Source of the DNA: Pseudomonadota bacterium
Lineage (GTDB): Bacteria; Pseudomonadota; Gammaproteobacteria; Burkholderiales; Thiobacillaceae
Direction: 5' to 3'
Assembly (NCBI GenBank): GCA_021826065.1
Contig: JAKADY010000001.1
Coordinates: 120,092-184,091, forward strand
DNA length: 64,000 nucleotides
Shown piece after piece: positions 47,322 through 56,280 of the stretch. The translations under genes and the position numbers were made by a program. The notes beneath the pieces are model-generated. The model saw only the letters and a program-made list of their open reading frames with translations. It searched no databases and was not told the origin of the DNA. The stretch's first letter is position 1. Each line of letters opens with the position of its first letter.

Positions 47322-48230
47322 TCAGAAACGGGCGGTCAGGGTGGCGCCCAGGAAGGGGGTGGTGTCGGTGTCGACCTCGCGCAGCGTGCGGCCGGCGGCG
47401 TCCTCCACCCGCAGCTCGCCCCCCGTCACCACGCCGGCATAGAGGTTGAGCGTCGCCTGCTCACCGAGCGCCCGCGAGGCGCGCAGGAACACGGGCGCCC
47501 CGCGCTCCTCGCCGATGCCGTTGGGCACCGGGCCGTTCTCGTCCAGACGGAAGCGCGTCGAGCGCCAGGCCGCGCCGAACCCGATGTTCCAGCCGTTGTC
47601 GAGGCGGTAGTCGAGCTCCAGGCCGGCGGGGCCGGTCGGCCCGGCGGGCAGCGGGTTGAGCAGACGCCAGCGCTCGCCCAGCCGCCAGTCGACCAGCAGG
47701 AAGGGGAAGACACGCGTCTCTTCCAGGCGGTCGTAGACCCCCAGGCCGAAGCCGAGACGGTTGCCGTCGTCGTAGCGTTTGGTCGCCGAGACGATGCCGC
47801 CCCAGGTGAGGGCCTCGGCGGTGTCGGCGCCGTTTGCGCGAAACCAGTCCACCGAGGGGGTGAGCCCCAGGCTCCAGCCCCCGCCCAAACCGAAGCTGAG
47901 CGGCACCGACACACCGTAGCGCTGCACGGTGTTCCATGGCGCCAGGCCGCCGAGGCGCGTGGGGTTGGTGAACCCGTAGTCGGTGTAGTCGTAGCTCAAG
48001 GTCACGCCGACGCGGCGCTCGCCGCCAAGGTCTCTCTGCGCCCCGGCACGCAGGATGAGCCCTTGCGCGTCGTAGTCACCGCCACCGTCCAGGCCGGCCT
48101 CGCCCTGATACACCGGGGTGACCGAGACGAAGGGCCGCCAGCCGGTCGCCTGGGCCTGGGCGACGGTTGCTGCGAGCAGGGTCAGTGCGAATGGGATGGC
48201 TTGGCGGGTGGGCGCGGATAGGCGGTTCAT
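47322..48230 (-). CDS. Probable outer-membrane beta-barrel protein (DUF6268-like)
   Basis: A 302-residue exported protein. The signal peptide (about residues 1-26) ends at AQAQA. The mature part is an alternation of amphipathic strands (VSVTPVYQGEAGL, GVTLSYDYTDYGF, LGFGLGVYDRLEE, WNIGFGAAWRSTRF) and ends in TLTARF, with the terminal Phe typical of barrels assembled by BamA. It resembles DUF6268-type proteins, but the family call is tentative. It lies downstream of nhaR on the same strand. Confidence 0.7.
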   Translation of the reverse strand: MNRLSAPTRQAIPFALTLLAATVAQAQATGWRPFVSVTPVYQGEAGLDGGGDYDAQGLILRAGAQRDLGGERRVGVTLSYDYTDYGFTNPTRLGGLAPWNTVQRYGVSVPLSFGLGGGWSLGLTPSVDWFRANGADTAEALTWGGIVSATKRYDDGNRLGFGLGVYDRLEETRVFPFLLVDWRLGERWRLLNPLPAGPTGPAGLELDYRLDNGWNIGFGAAWRSTRFRLDENGPVPNGIGEERGAPVFLRASRALGEQATLNLYAGVVTGGELRVEDAAGRTLREVDTDTTPFLGATLTARF

Positions 48231-48360
48231 GGAGGCTCCAAAGGCGGGGTGGCGGGACGGTGCGGTGGCCTGGCTCGGGACTTGCCGCCGGGTCGGCCAG
48301 CTGCGATTGGCTCATCTGAATCCGTCAGACGTGGCTGAGTTCCCGCGCCACCGGAGGCGC

Positions 48361-49257
48361 TTAGCCTGCGAACAATCCCTGCCGGGCGGCGTCGCTGATC
48401 GCCACCACGGCCGGGTGGCGCACGCGGCGCTCGGCCGAGATGGCGTAGAAGCGCTCGCGCACGGCATCGGTGCCGCCGATCGAGGTCACCCCATACAGCC
48501 GCATGACCTCGCTGGCGATGACCTCCGGGGCCGGGAAGACACCCACGCCGCCGCTGCCGAAGGCCTTCATGAGCGCGCTGTCGTCGAACTCGCCGACGAT
48601 GCGCTGGCGGATCTGCAGCCGGCCCAGCCAGCGCAAGATGCCCGCGCGCAGGGCGCTGTCCTCGCCGGGCAGCAACAGCGGCGCCCCCTCCAGGTTGTGC
48701 GGGAAGGGGCCGCGCAACCCCGCCGCCAGGGCCGGCGTGGCGAAGAAGCGCACGCCGCACTCCCCCAGGGCATGGCTGTAGCCCTTGACCTCGGTGCCGC
48801 TGGGCAGGGGGCTGTCGGACAGGACCATGTCCAGGTGGTGGATGGCCAGCGCGGCGAGCAGGCGCTCGAGCTTGTCCTCGCGGCAGACGATGCGCACCGG
48901 CTCCGGCAGTTGCAGGGCGGGGGTCAGCAGGGCGTAGGCGATGGCCTTGGGCACCGCGTCGGCCACACCCACGCGAAACAGGACGCTGCGGCCCTGCGGG
49001 CGGCTGCGCAGCAGCTCCTCCAGCTCGCTACCCACCTGGAAGATCTCGTCGGCGTAGGATACGACCAGACGGCCCGTCTCGGTCAGTTCCAGTCTCCGGC
49101 CGCGGCGGCGCAATAGCTGGGTGCCGAGGTCCTCCTCGAGGGCCGCGACCTGGGCGCTGACGGTCTGCGGGGTGAGGCCGAGGCGTTCGGCGGCACGGGC
49201 CACGCCGCCGGCCTTGGCCACCGTCCAGAAGTAGTGGAGCTGGCGGTAGCTGAGCAT
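48361..49257 (-). CDS. nhaR: LysR-family regulator, NhaR-like
   Basis: A 298-residue LysR-type regulator. The N-terminus MLSYRQLHYFWTVAKAGGVARAAERLGLTPQTVSAQVAALEEDLG (in parts) with tyrosine-rich YRQLHYFW is the NhaR pattern, followed by the effector-binding domain. NhaR activates sodium-stress genes in response to Na+. It is divergent from the HPF-like/P-ATPase operon; the shared 104-bp region has palindromic candidate sites. nhaD lies 9 kb away in this window. Confidence 0.88.
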   Translation of the reverse strand: MLSYRQLHYFWTVAKAGGVARAAERLGLTPQTVSAQVAALEEDLGTQLLRRRGRRLELTETGRLVVSYADEIFQVGSELEELLRSRPQGRSVLFRVGVADAVPKAIAYALLTPALQLPEPVRIVCREDKLERLLAALAIHHLDMVLSDSPLPSGTEVKGYSHALGECGVRFFATPALAAGLRGPFPHNLEGAPLLLPGEDSALRAGILRWLGRLQIRQRIVGEFDDSALMKAFGSGGVGVFPAPEVIASEVMRLYGVTSIGGTDAVRERFYAISAERRVRHPAVVAISDAARQGLFAG

Positions 49258-49265
49258 GTGGGTAC

Positions 49266-49280
49266 TTCGGATTTTCCGAA
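49266..49280. promoter_or_regulatory. Palindromic candidate operator between nhaR and the HPF-like gene
   Basis: TTCGG-ATTTT-CCGAA is a perfect 5-bp dyad of LysR size starting 8 bp upstream of the nhaR ATG. A related half-site pattern (ATTCGG and TTTTCGAT) follows near 49296-49312. A -10-like TATCCT near 49326 would serve the rightward operon. Confidence 0.5.
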
Positions 49281-49361
49281 TGATAAATCAGAAATATTCG
49301 GCTGTTTTCGATTTAAAGAGTGGCCTATCCTGCAGGCTCCACACCAATCAGGAGGTGGCTC

Positions 49362-49721
49362 ATGCAGCTCGACATCCAGTCCCAGGGGTTTGACCTCACC
49401 GCCGGCATCCGCGCCCACACGCGCCGTCGACTGGCCTTCGCGCTGGGGCGCAGCGCCCTGCACGTCAAGCGCGTGGCGGTGCAGTTGATCGACATCAACG
49501 GCCCGCGCGGCGGCGTCGACAAGCGCTGCCGCATCCGCGTCCTGCTGCGCCCGTCTCAGGAGGTGGTGGTGGAGGACACGGAGCTCGACCTCTACACCGC
49601 CATCGACCGGGCGGCGGAACGCGTCGGCCGCGCGGTGGTGCGCCAGGTCCGGCGCCTGCGCCAAACGGCCCTGGCGCGGGCGCGCACGGACGCGGGTGTG
49701 ACGCCCGAGCCCCAGGGCTGA
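49362..49721 (+). CDS. HPF/RaiA-family ribosome-associated protein
   Basis: A 119-residue protein with the beta-alpha fold of ribosome hibernation factors (MQLDIQSQGFDLTAGIRAH, VQLIDINGPRGGVDKRCRIRV, ELDLYTAIDRAAERVGRAVVRQ). Such proteins bind the 30S subunit near the decoding centre and silence or protect ribosomes under stress. GGAGGTG supports the start at 49362. It is followed after 9 bp by a P-type ATPase and is divergent from nhaR, an association suggesting ion stress control. Confidence 0.82.
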   Translation: MQLDIQSQGFDLTAGIRAHTRRRLAFALGRSALHVKRVAVQLIDINGPRGGVDKRCRIRVLLRPSQEVVVEDTELDLYTAIDRAAERVGRAVVRQVRRLRQTALARARTDAGVTPEPQG

Positions 49722-49730
49722 GCGGCAGGC

Positions 49731-52436
49731 ATGAGCGACCCCAACCCGCTCTGGCATACGCGCGCGGCGGCCGAGGCCGCCCGCCGGCTCGATACCGACC
49801 CGCAACAGGGGCTGGACCCGGCGCAAGTCCGCGCGCGCCTCGAACAGCACGGCGAGAACCGTCTGGCGGAGAAGCCGCCGCGCGCCCGCTGGCTGCGTTT
49901 CCTCGACCAGTTCAAGAGCCTGCTGATCCTGGTCCTGCTCGCCGCCGCCGTGTTGGCGGGGGCCATCGGTGACCTCAAGGATGCCATCGTCATCCTGGTG
50001 GTGGTGCTCCTCAACGCCGTGCTGGGCTTCTGGCAGGAGAACCGGGCCGAGGCCACGCTGGCGGCGCTCAAGAAGATGCTCTCGCCCGAGGCGCGGGTGC
50101 GGCGCAGCGGTCGTGTCGAGGTGATCCCCGCCGCGGGGCTGGTGCCGGGCGACGTGGTGCTGCTGGAGGCGGGCGACCGCGTACCGGCCGACGGGCGGCT
50201 GCTGGCGAGCCACGGCGTCGAGGTCGACGAATCGGCACTGACCGGCGAGTCGCAGCCGGTGGCCAAGGATGCCGCGGCGGTGGTCGCCGCGGACGCGCCC
50301 CTGGCCGAGCGGGTCAACATGCTCTTCATGAATACCGTGGTCACGCGCGGCCGGGCGGAGCTGCTGGTGACCGCCACCGGCATGGCCACCGAGATGGGGC
50401 GGCTGACCGGGCTGCTGGAAGAGGCCGAGCCCGGACCCACACCGCTACAGGTCCAACTCGACGCCATGGGCCGTCGTCTCGCCCTGATCGCCGGTGTCGT
50501 GGTGACCCTCATCCTGGTCCTGGGCTTGTTGCGCGGTCAGCCCTGGGTGGAGACCCTGCTCACCTCCATCGCGCTGGCCGTCGCCGCCATCCCCGAGGGT
50601 CTGCCGGCGGTGGTCACCGTCACCCTGGCCCTGGGCATGCACCGCATGGCGAAGAACCGGGCCATCGTCAAGAAGCTGGCCGCCGTCGAGACCCTAGGCA
50701 GCACCACGGTGATCTGCTCGGACAAGACGGGCACGCTGACACTCAACCAGATGACCGCGCGCGCCCTGTGGTATGGCGGTGTGCGCTACCAGGTCAGCGG
50801 CGAGGGCTATGAACCGCATGGCGCGATCAAGCCGGTGGGCGACGCCACCCCCGCCGACCTCACCCCCCTGCTCAAGGCCGCCGCCTTGTGCAACGACAGC
50901 CGACTGCGCGACGGCCAGGTGATCGGCGACCCGACCGAGGGGGCGCTGCTCGCCCTGGCGGCCAAGGGCGGCATCGACCTGCAGGGCGGGGCGGTGCCCG
51001 GCCTGCCGCGCATCGCCGAGGTCCCCTTCGAGTCGGTCAACAAGTTCATGGCCACCTTCCATCGCGACGGCGATCGCGTGCGCCTCTACGTGAAGGGGGC
51101 ACCGGACGTGCTGCTGGAGCGCTCGACCCAGTGGATCGGCCCGGGTGGGGTGGCGGGGCTGGACGCGGCCGGTCGGTACGAGATCATCCGCCAGAACGAG
51201 ACCCTGGCGCGCGAGGCCCTGCGCGTGCTGGCCGTGGCCACGCGCGACATCCCGGCCGCGGACTTCGACCCGGGCGGCGACCTGACGGCCTATGTGCGCG
51301 AGCTCACCCTCATGGGGCTCGTCGGCCTCATCGACCCGCCGCGACCCGAGGCGCGCGAGGCCATCCGCCTGTGCCATCGGGCCGGCATCAAGGTGAAGAT
51401 GATCACCGGCGACCATCGGTTGACCGCGGCGGCCATCGCCCGCGACCTGGGCCTCACCGGCGAGGTGGTGGAGGGGCGGGAGCTCGACGGCCTGAGCACG
51501 GTGGACCTCGACGCCCGCATCGAGGACATCGCCGTGTTCGCCCGTGTGGCCCCGGAGCACAAGGTGCGCATCGTGCAGCAGCTGAAGGCGCGCGGCCATG
51601 TGGTGGCGATGACCGGCGATGGTGTGAACGACGCCCCGGCGCTCAAGAACGCCGACATCGGCGTGGCCATGGGCATCGCCGGTACCGAGGTGACCAAGGA
51701 GGCGGCCGACATGGTCCTCACCGACGACAATTTCGCCACCATCGTCGGTGCGGTGAAAGAGGGCCGGGTGATCTACGACAACCTGATCAAGTTCGTGCGC
51801 TTCCAGCTCTCCACCAACATGGGTGCCATCCAGACCGTGCTCGGGGCGAGTCTCATGGGCTGGCCGACGCCGTTTACGGCCATCCAGATCCTGTGGATCA
51901 ACATCATCATGGACGGCCCGCCGGCCATGACCCTGGGGGTGGAGCCGGCACGGCCGGGGGTGATGCACGCGCCGCCAAGGCGGCCGGAGGCGCGCGTCCT
52001 GACCGGGCGGCGGCTGGCCGTGCTGCTGTTCTACGGCCTCGTCATGGCGGTGGGCACCCTCGCCCTGTATGCCCACGCGCGCGGCCAGAGTGAGGCCTAT
52101 GCCCTGACGCTGGCCTTCACCACCTTCGTGCTGTTCCAGTTCTTCAACATCTTCAACGCCCGTGCCGAGCGCTCCAGCGCCTTCGCCGCCGGCTTCCTGC
52201 GCAACCGCTGGCTGTGGCTGGCGCTCGCCGGCGTGCTGGCGCTACAGGTGCTGGTGGTGCACTGGGGGCCGGCGCAGGCGGTGTTCGACACGGTGGATCT
52301 GCGGCCGTCCGACTGGCTGCTCGCCGCCGCGGTCGCCTCCAGCGTGCTGTGGCTGGAGGAGCTGCGCAAGCTGGTGATGAAACTGTACTGGGGCGCGCGT
52401 CGCCCGGGTCGGCCGGTGCACTTCTATGGGAACTGA
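49731..52436 (+). CDS. Cation-transporting P-type ATPase, Ca2+ (P2A) type
   Basis: A 901-residue ATP-driven cation pump. In order: N-terminal cation ATPase domain, actuator with LTGESQPV near residue 171, M4 motif AAIPEGLPAVVTVTLALGMH, phosphorylation site CSDKTGTLTLNQM (Asp near 328), nucleotide domain, hinge MTGDGVNDAPALKNADIGVAMG, and the C-terminal helix bundle with ILWINIIMDGPPAMTLGVEP. The PEGLPAVV motif and N-M-pattern residues favour Ca2+ or a related cation over heavy metals. It is co-transcribed with the HPF-like gene and a small membrane protein. Confidence 0.93.
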   Translation: MSDPNPLWHTRAAAEAARRLDTDPQQGLDPAQVRARLEQHGENRLAEKPPRARWLRFLDQFKSLLILVLLAAAVLAGAIGDLKDAIVILVVVLLNAVLGFWQENRAEATLAALKKMLSPEARVRRSGRVEVIPAAGLVPGDVVLLEAGDRVPADGRLLASHGVEVDESALTGESQPVAKDAAAVVAADAPLAERVNMLFMNTVVTRGRAELLVTATGMATEMGRLTGLLEEAEPGPTPLQVQLDAMGRRLALIAGVVVTLILVLGLLRGQPWVETLLTSIALAVAAIPEGLPAVVTVTLALGMHRMAKNRAIVKKLAAVETLGSTTVICSDKTGTLTLNQMTARALWYGGVRYQVSGEGYEPHGAIKPVGDATPADLTPLLKAAALCNDSRLRDGQVIGDPTEGALLALAAKGGIDLQGGAVPGLPRIAEVPFESVNKFMATFHRDGDRVRLYVKGAPDVLLERSTQWIGPGGVAGLDAAGRYEIIRQNETLAREALRVLAVATRDIPAADFDPGGDLTAYVRELTLMGLVGLIDPPRPEAREAIRLCHRAGIKVKMITGDHRLTAAAIARDLGLTGEVVEGRELDGLSTVDLDARIEDIAVFARVAPEHKVRIVQQLKARGHVVAMTGDGVNDAPALKNADIGVAMGIAGTEVTKEAADMVLTDDNFATIVGAVKEGRVIYDNLIKFVRFQLSTNMGAIQTVLGASLMGWPTPFTAIQILWINIIMDGPPAMTLGVEPARPGVMHAPPRRPEARVLTGRRLAVLLFYGLVMAVGTLALYAHARGQSEAYALTLAFTTFVLFQFFNIFNARAERSSAFAAGFLRNRWLWLALAGVLALQVLVVHWGPAQAVFDTVDLRPSDWLLAAAVASSVLWLEELRKLVMKLYWGARRPGRPVHFYGN

Positions 52437-52439
52437 GAC

Positions 52440-53057
52440 ATGAATGGCAGACTGGGACTCTTGGCCTTGGCCGCGCAGTTCGCGCCGCGGCTGTTCAAGA
52501 TCCGCATGGGCACCTGGATCGCCATCGCCGTCGGCCTGCTGGTGGTCTTCGGCCTCTTGGTCTGGGCCGCCGTGGCCGCGCTGGGCTGGGTCTACGGCCA
52601 GGCCCAAGGACTGGTGGGCACGGCGCGGGAGGCGGCCGCGGGACCCGCACAGGCGGTGCTGGAACAGGCCGAGCAGATGGTGCCAGCGGTGCGGGAACGG
52701 CTGGACGCCCACCTGGGCGACTACGTTCCTGCCCTCAAGGGCCCAGGGGCGCCTGCGCGCGATGTCTCCGGCGAAGACCTCGGGCCGTTGCTGCGTTACC
52801 CCGGCCTCGCCCGAACCGCCTGGCAGCGGCAGGAGAGCGGGGCCAGCGTCGAGTACAGCGGCCGCGCCGATTACGACGCCGTCCTGCGCCACTACGTCGA
52901 CGGCTTCGCCCGGCTGGGTTTCACGCAGATGGTGCAGTCGGCGAACCGGGACGCCGAGACGCATGTCTACCGCAAGGGCAACGAGCGTTACACCGTGCAC
53001 CTCACACGCCTGGGGCGCGATGAGGTGAGCGTGCGCATCGAATCTTCCCGGAAATGA
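52440..53057 (+). CDS. Membrane-anchored protein of unknown function
   Basis: A 205-residue protein with one transmembrane helix (about 24-48, TWIAIAVGLLVVFGLLVWAAV), an Ala-rich helical stretch (about 50-95), and a C-terminal alpha/beta domain (about 115-205). That domain includes YSGRADYDAVLRHYVDGFARLGF and VHLTRLGRDEVSVRIE. It starts 3 bp after the P-ATPase stop, so it is co-translated and may be an accessory of the pump. No known family was recognised. Confidence 0.72.
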   Translation: MNGRLGLLALAAQFAPRLFKIRMGTWIAIAVGLLVVFGLLVWAAVAALGWVYGQAQGLVGTAREAAAGPAQAVLEQAEQMVPAVRERLDAHLGDYVPALKGPGAPARDVSGEDLGPLLRYPGLARTAWQRQESGASVEYSGRADYDAVLRHYVDGFARLGFTQMVQSANRDAETHVYRKGNERYTVHLTRLGRDEVSVRIESSRK

Positions 53058-53078
53058 GCAGCTCGGAGACGGTCCCCC

Positions 53079-53489
53079 ATGAAACGCATCCTGGTCCTCC
53101 TCGCCCTGCTGGGCGGCGCCCTGTGGCTCACGGGCTGTGCCGAACCGCCCTACACCAACGTCGACAACACCCAGCTCAAGACCCTCATGCAGCAAGGGGT
53201 ACCGCTCTATGACGTGCGCCGCCCCGAGGAGTGGCGCCAGACCGGAGTGATCGAGGGCAGCCGGCTGCTCACCTACGTGGACGCGCGTGGCCGTTTGAAC
53301 CCGGAGCTCCTTCCGCGCCTTGAGGCCGAGGTGCCCAAGGACGCCCCCATCGCGCTCATCTGCCGCACCGGCAACCGCACCGACAGCCTGGCCCGCGAAC
53401 TGGCCGAGCTGGGTTACACGCGCATCTATAATGTCCGCCACGGCATCACCCGCTGGGTCGCGGAGGGCAACCCGGTGGTCCGGCCCTGA
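53079..53489 (+). CDS. Rhodanese-domain lipoprotein
   Basis: A 136-residue protein with a lipoprotein signal (hydrophobic stretch followed by LTGC, lipidated Cys at residue 20). The single rhodanese domain shows VPLYDVRRPEEWRQTGVIEGS and the active loop CRTGNRTDS with its Cys near 96. As a periplasmic lipoprotein it may move sulfane sulfur or protect against reactive sulfur. It lies 21 bp after the small membrane protein gene on the same strand. Confidence 0.9.
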   Translation: MKRILVLLALLGGALWLTGCAEPPYTNVDNTQLKTLMQQGVPLYDVRRPEEWRQTGVIEGSRLLTYVDARGRLNPELLPRLEAEVPKDAPIALICRTGNRTDSLARELAELGYTRIYNVRHGITRWVAEGNPVVRP

Positions 53490-53518
53490 TCCCAAGTCGA
53501 TCAATATCCAACCTGCAC

Positions 53519-54208
53519 ATGCCAGCCCAAACCGAGCGCGCGAGCCCCTGGGTCGAGCTGCTCGTCACCCTGCTGATCCCGGCCTTCGTCCTCATGCAGT
53601 TGAGCGACCCGCAGCGGCTGGGGCCCCTCCTTGCCCTCCTGCTGGCCCTGGCCTTCCCGTTGGGCTGGGGGCTCAAGGACCTGCTGGCCCGGCGGGGGTT
53701 CAACTTCTTCGCCGTCCTGGGCCTCGTGAGCATCCTGCTCACCGGCGGCATCGGCCTGCTCCAGCTCGACGCGCGCTGGCTGGCGGTCAAGGAAGCGGCC
53801 ATCCCCGGCGTGCTGGGCCTCTTCGTGGTCGGCTCGGCCTTCACCCGTCGCCCCCTGGTGCGGCTGATCCTCATGAGCCCGGCCCTCATGCATGTCGAGC
53901 GCATCCACGAAGGCCTCGCGCAGCGCGGCAACTTGGCCGCCTTCGAGGCTCGGCTACGCGCGGCCACCTGGATGCTGGGCGGTGCCTTCTTCTTCTCCGC
54001 CTTGATGAACTACTGGCTCGCCACCTGGATCGTGGTGAGCCCGGCCGGGACCCCCGAGTTCAATGAGGAGCTCGGCCGGCTCACCCTCCTGAGCTACCCC
54101 GTCATCGCCCTGCCGTCCATGCTGATGATGGCGGCGGTGCTGTACTACCTCACCCGCGCCATCCGCGAACTGGCCGGGCTCACTTGGACCGAGGCGCTGC
54201 GGCTCTGA
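53519..54208 (+). CDS. VC0807-family membrane protein
   Basis: A 229-residue membrane protein with about six helices. The pattern VELLVTLLIPAFVLMQLS, PLGWGLKDLLARRGFNFFAVLGLVSILLTGGIGLL (in parts) and AIPGVLGLFVVGSAFTRRPLV fits the uncharacterised VC0807 family. Function unknown. It follows the rhodanese gene by 29 bp. The 98 bp after it hold two hairpins (GGGGTGG/CCACCCC near 54213-54244 and TGACGCT/AGCGTCA near 54247-54270) without T-runs. Confidence 0.78.
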   Translation: MPAQTERASPWVELLVTLLIPAFVLMQLSDPQRLGPLLALLLALAFPLGWGLKDLLARRGFNFFAVLGLVSILLTGGIGLLQLDARWLAVKEAAIPGVLGLFVVGSAFTRRPLVRLILMSPALMHVERIHEGLAQRGNLAAFEARLRAATWMLGGAFFFSALMNYWLATWIVVSPAGTPEFNEELGRLTLLSYPVIALPSMLMMAAVLYYLTRAIRELAGLTWTEALRL

Positions 54209-54306
54209 CCGCTGGGGTGGTGGGCCAACGTGGTCTGCCACCCCGCTGACGCTCACCCCCACAGCGTCAACACGACGCGCCCGTGACGGGCGACAATCGC
54301 GGCAGC

Positions 54307-55509
54307 ATGCTCAAGCCCCTCCTCGCCCTGCCGCGCACCGTCTGGCTGATCGGCCTGATCAGCCTGCTCAACGACAGCGCCAGCGACATGATCTATCCGC
54401 TGGTCCCGCTCTATCTCGCCTCGGTGCTGATGGCGGGGCCGCGCGCCCTGGGGATCATCGAGGGCATCGCCGAGGCCACGGCCAGCCTGCTCAAGCTCTT
54501 CTCCGGCGTGATCGTCGACCGCACCCACCGTGCCAAGCCCTGGGTGGTCGCCGGCTACGCCCTGGCCGGCTTCGCCCGCCCCCTGATCGCTTTCGCCACG
54601 AGCTGGACGGGGGTGCTGGTCCTGCGTTTCGCCGACCGGGTGGGCAAGGGTCTGAGGACCTCGCCGCGCGACGCCCTCCTCGCCGCCAGTGTCGCGCCCA
54701 CCCAGCGCGGGCTCGCCTTCGGCCTGCACCGGAGCATGGACCACGCCGGCGCGGTGGTCGGGCCGCTCATGGCCGCCCTGCTGCTGGGGCTGGGCTGGTC
54801 GCTGCAAGAGGTGATCCTGTACGCCCTCTGGCCGGCCGTGCTCTGCCTATTGCTGGCCCTTTGGCTCAAGGAGCCGCGACACGACGGGCTGCGGCCGGCG
54901 ACACCCCCCTTCAGCTGGCGCATGAACGGACTGCCGGCATCGTTCAAACGCTACATCGCCGTCGTCGCCCTGTTCACCCTGGGCAATTCGTCCAACATGT
55001 TCCTGCTGTTGCGCGCCCGCGAGCTGGGCCTGCCCGAGGCCCAGGTGCCGCTCGCCTGGGCCGGTGTGGCGGCGATCGCCATGGCCTTCTCCACGCCGCT
55101 TTCCGCCTGGTCGGACCGCGTGGGGCGCAAGCGGCTGCTCACCGCCGGTTGGGCGGCCTACGGGGTGTTCTACCTGGGGCTGGGCCTGGCACCGCCCGCC
55201 ACGCCCTGGCTCTTGTTCGCGCTGTTCGCCTTCTACGGCCTGTTCCTGGCCGCGACCGAGGGGGTGGAAAAGGCCCTGGTGGCCGACCTCGCCCCAGAGG
55301 GGCTGCGCGGCACGGCCTTCGGCTGGTTCAACCTGACGGCGGGGCTTTTGCTGCTGCCGGCCTCGGTGATCTTCGGCGAGATCTACCAACAGGCCGGCGC
55401 GCTCGCGGCCTTTGCCTTCTCCGCCGGCTGCGCCCTGACGGCGGCGGGGCTTTTGCCGCTCTGGGCATTGCGGGCCGCGGCGCGGGATAATCCTAAAAAC
55501 CGCAGTTGA
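54307..55509 (+). CDS. Major facilitator superfamily transporter
   Basis: A 12-helix transporter of 400 residues. The first helix has RTVWLIGLISLLNDSASDMIYPLVPLYL and the A-motif-like loop FADRVGKGLRTSPRDALLA, as in a group of proton-coupled exporters. A GTG start 24 bp upstream is equally open; neither has a good Shine-Dalgarno. The C-terminus (NPKNRS and stop) is encoded by the left terminal repeat of the MITE-like element at 55490, so the original end may have been replaced. Substrate unknown. Confidence 0.87.
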   Translation: MLKPLLALPRTVWLIGLISLLNDSASDMIYPLVPLYLASVLMAGPRALGIIEGIAEATASLLKLFSGVIVDRTHRAKPWVVAGYALAGFARPLIAFATSWTGVLVLRFADRVGKGLRTSPRDALLAASVAPTQRGLAFGLHRSMDHAGAVVGPLMAALLLGLGWSLQEVILYALWPAVLCLLLALWLKEPRHDGLRPATPPFSWRMNGLPASFKRYIAVVALFTLGNSSNMFLLLRARELGLPEAQVPLAWAGVAAIAMAFSTPLSAWSDRVGRKRLLTAGWAAYGVFYLGLGLAPPATPWLLFALFAFYGLFLAATEGVEKALVADLAPEGLRGTAFGWFNLTAGLLLLPASVIFGEIYQQAGALAAFAFSAGCALTAAGLLPLWALRAAARDNPKNRS

Positions 55510-55632
55510 CCGCTCTTATAGCTTCATAACAGCTCGATGATGCGAGAGATTTTTGCCTCCGGCCATCCTATCCCAGAGGGTGAACGCGCTACGCGCCCGC
55601 TTTCGGGCGCGTTCAACCGCGGTTTTTAGGAT
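55490..55632. mobile_element. MITE-like element, copy 2 (143 bp, internally deleted)
   Basis: Ends ATCCTAAAAACCGCAGTTGA (55490-55509) and its complement with one change (55613-55632). It is inverted relative to the copy at 21129-21368 and matches about 100 bp of that copy's right side. It lacks roughly 95 bp of the interior. Taking the ends as TCC...GGA, the flanking triplet TAA is repeated on both sides, a possible target duplication. It contributes the stop codon of the MFS gene. Confidence 0.85.
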
Positions 55633-55665
55633 AATAGGCTGCAACCACGTCCCTGAGCCTCGCCC

Positions 55666-56280
55666 ATGTCCTGCGCCTGTGAAGACCACTGCGCCACGGC
55701 CGCCCTGCAGGCCCGGCAGCGCGCAACCCTGCGCAGCGTCCTCGTCATCAACGCGGTGATGTTCGGGGTCATCGCCGCGGCGGCCTTCCATGGCGACTCG
55801 ACCGCACTGCTGGCCGACAGCCTGGACAACCTGGGCGACGCCCTGACCTATGGCCTGAGCCTCTACGCCGTCTCGCGCGGCCCGACGGTCAAGGCGCGGG
55901 TGGCCCTGTTCAAGGGCGGATTGATCCTGCTCGCCGCCCTGGGCGTGGCGGCGCAGATCGTGCACCGGCTCCTCGTCCCCAGCGTGCCCGTGTTCGAGGT
56001 CATGGGCGTCTTCAGCCTGCTGGGGCTGGCCGCCAACGGCGTGTGCTTCTGGCTGCTCACGCGGCACCGCGACGAGGACGTGAACATGAGCTCGGTGTGG
56101 GAGTGTTCGCGCAACGACATCGCCGCCAATGTCTCGGTGTTCGTCGCCGCCGGCGGCGTGGCCCTGACCGGCGCGGCCTGGCCCGACCTGTTGGTCGCCC
56201 TGGGGCTCACGGTCCTCCTGCTGCGCTCGTCCCTTCGCGTGATCGGCTCGGCGCGGGCGGAGTTGCGCGCCGCGACGTGA
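55666..56280 (+). CDS. Cation diffusion facilitator-type transporter, short
   Basis: A 204-residue membrane protein with the CDF transmembrane core only. The metal sites are in LLADSLDNLGDAL (helix 2) and CSRNDIAANVSVF (helix 5). The cytoplasmic C-terminal domain of full-length CDF proteins is absent. The N-terminus MSCACEDHC has three closely spaced Cys and a His and could bind a metal. Zn2+ or another divalent ion is probable. The stop overlaps the GTG start of the next gene. Confidence 0.83.
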   Translation: MSCACEDHCATAALQARQRATLRSVLVINAVMFGVIAAAAFHGDSTALLADSLDNLGDALTYGLSLYAVSRGPTVKARVALFKGGLILLAALGVAAQIVHRLLVPSVPVFEVMGVFSLLGLAANGVCFWLLTRHRDEDVNMSSVWECSRNDIAANVSVFVAAGGVALTGAAWPDLLVALGLTVLLLRSSLRVIGSARAELRAAT

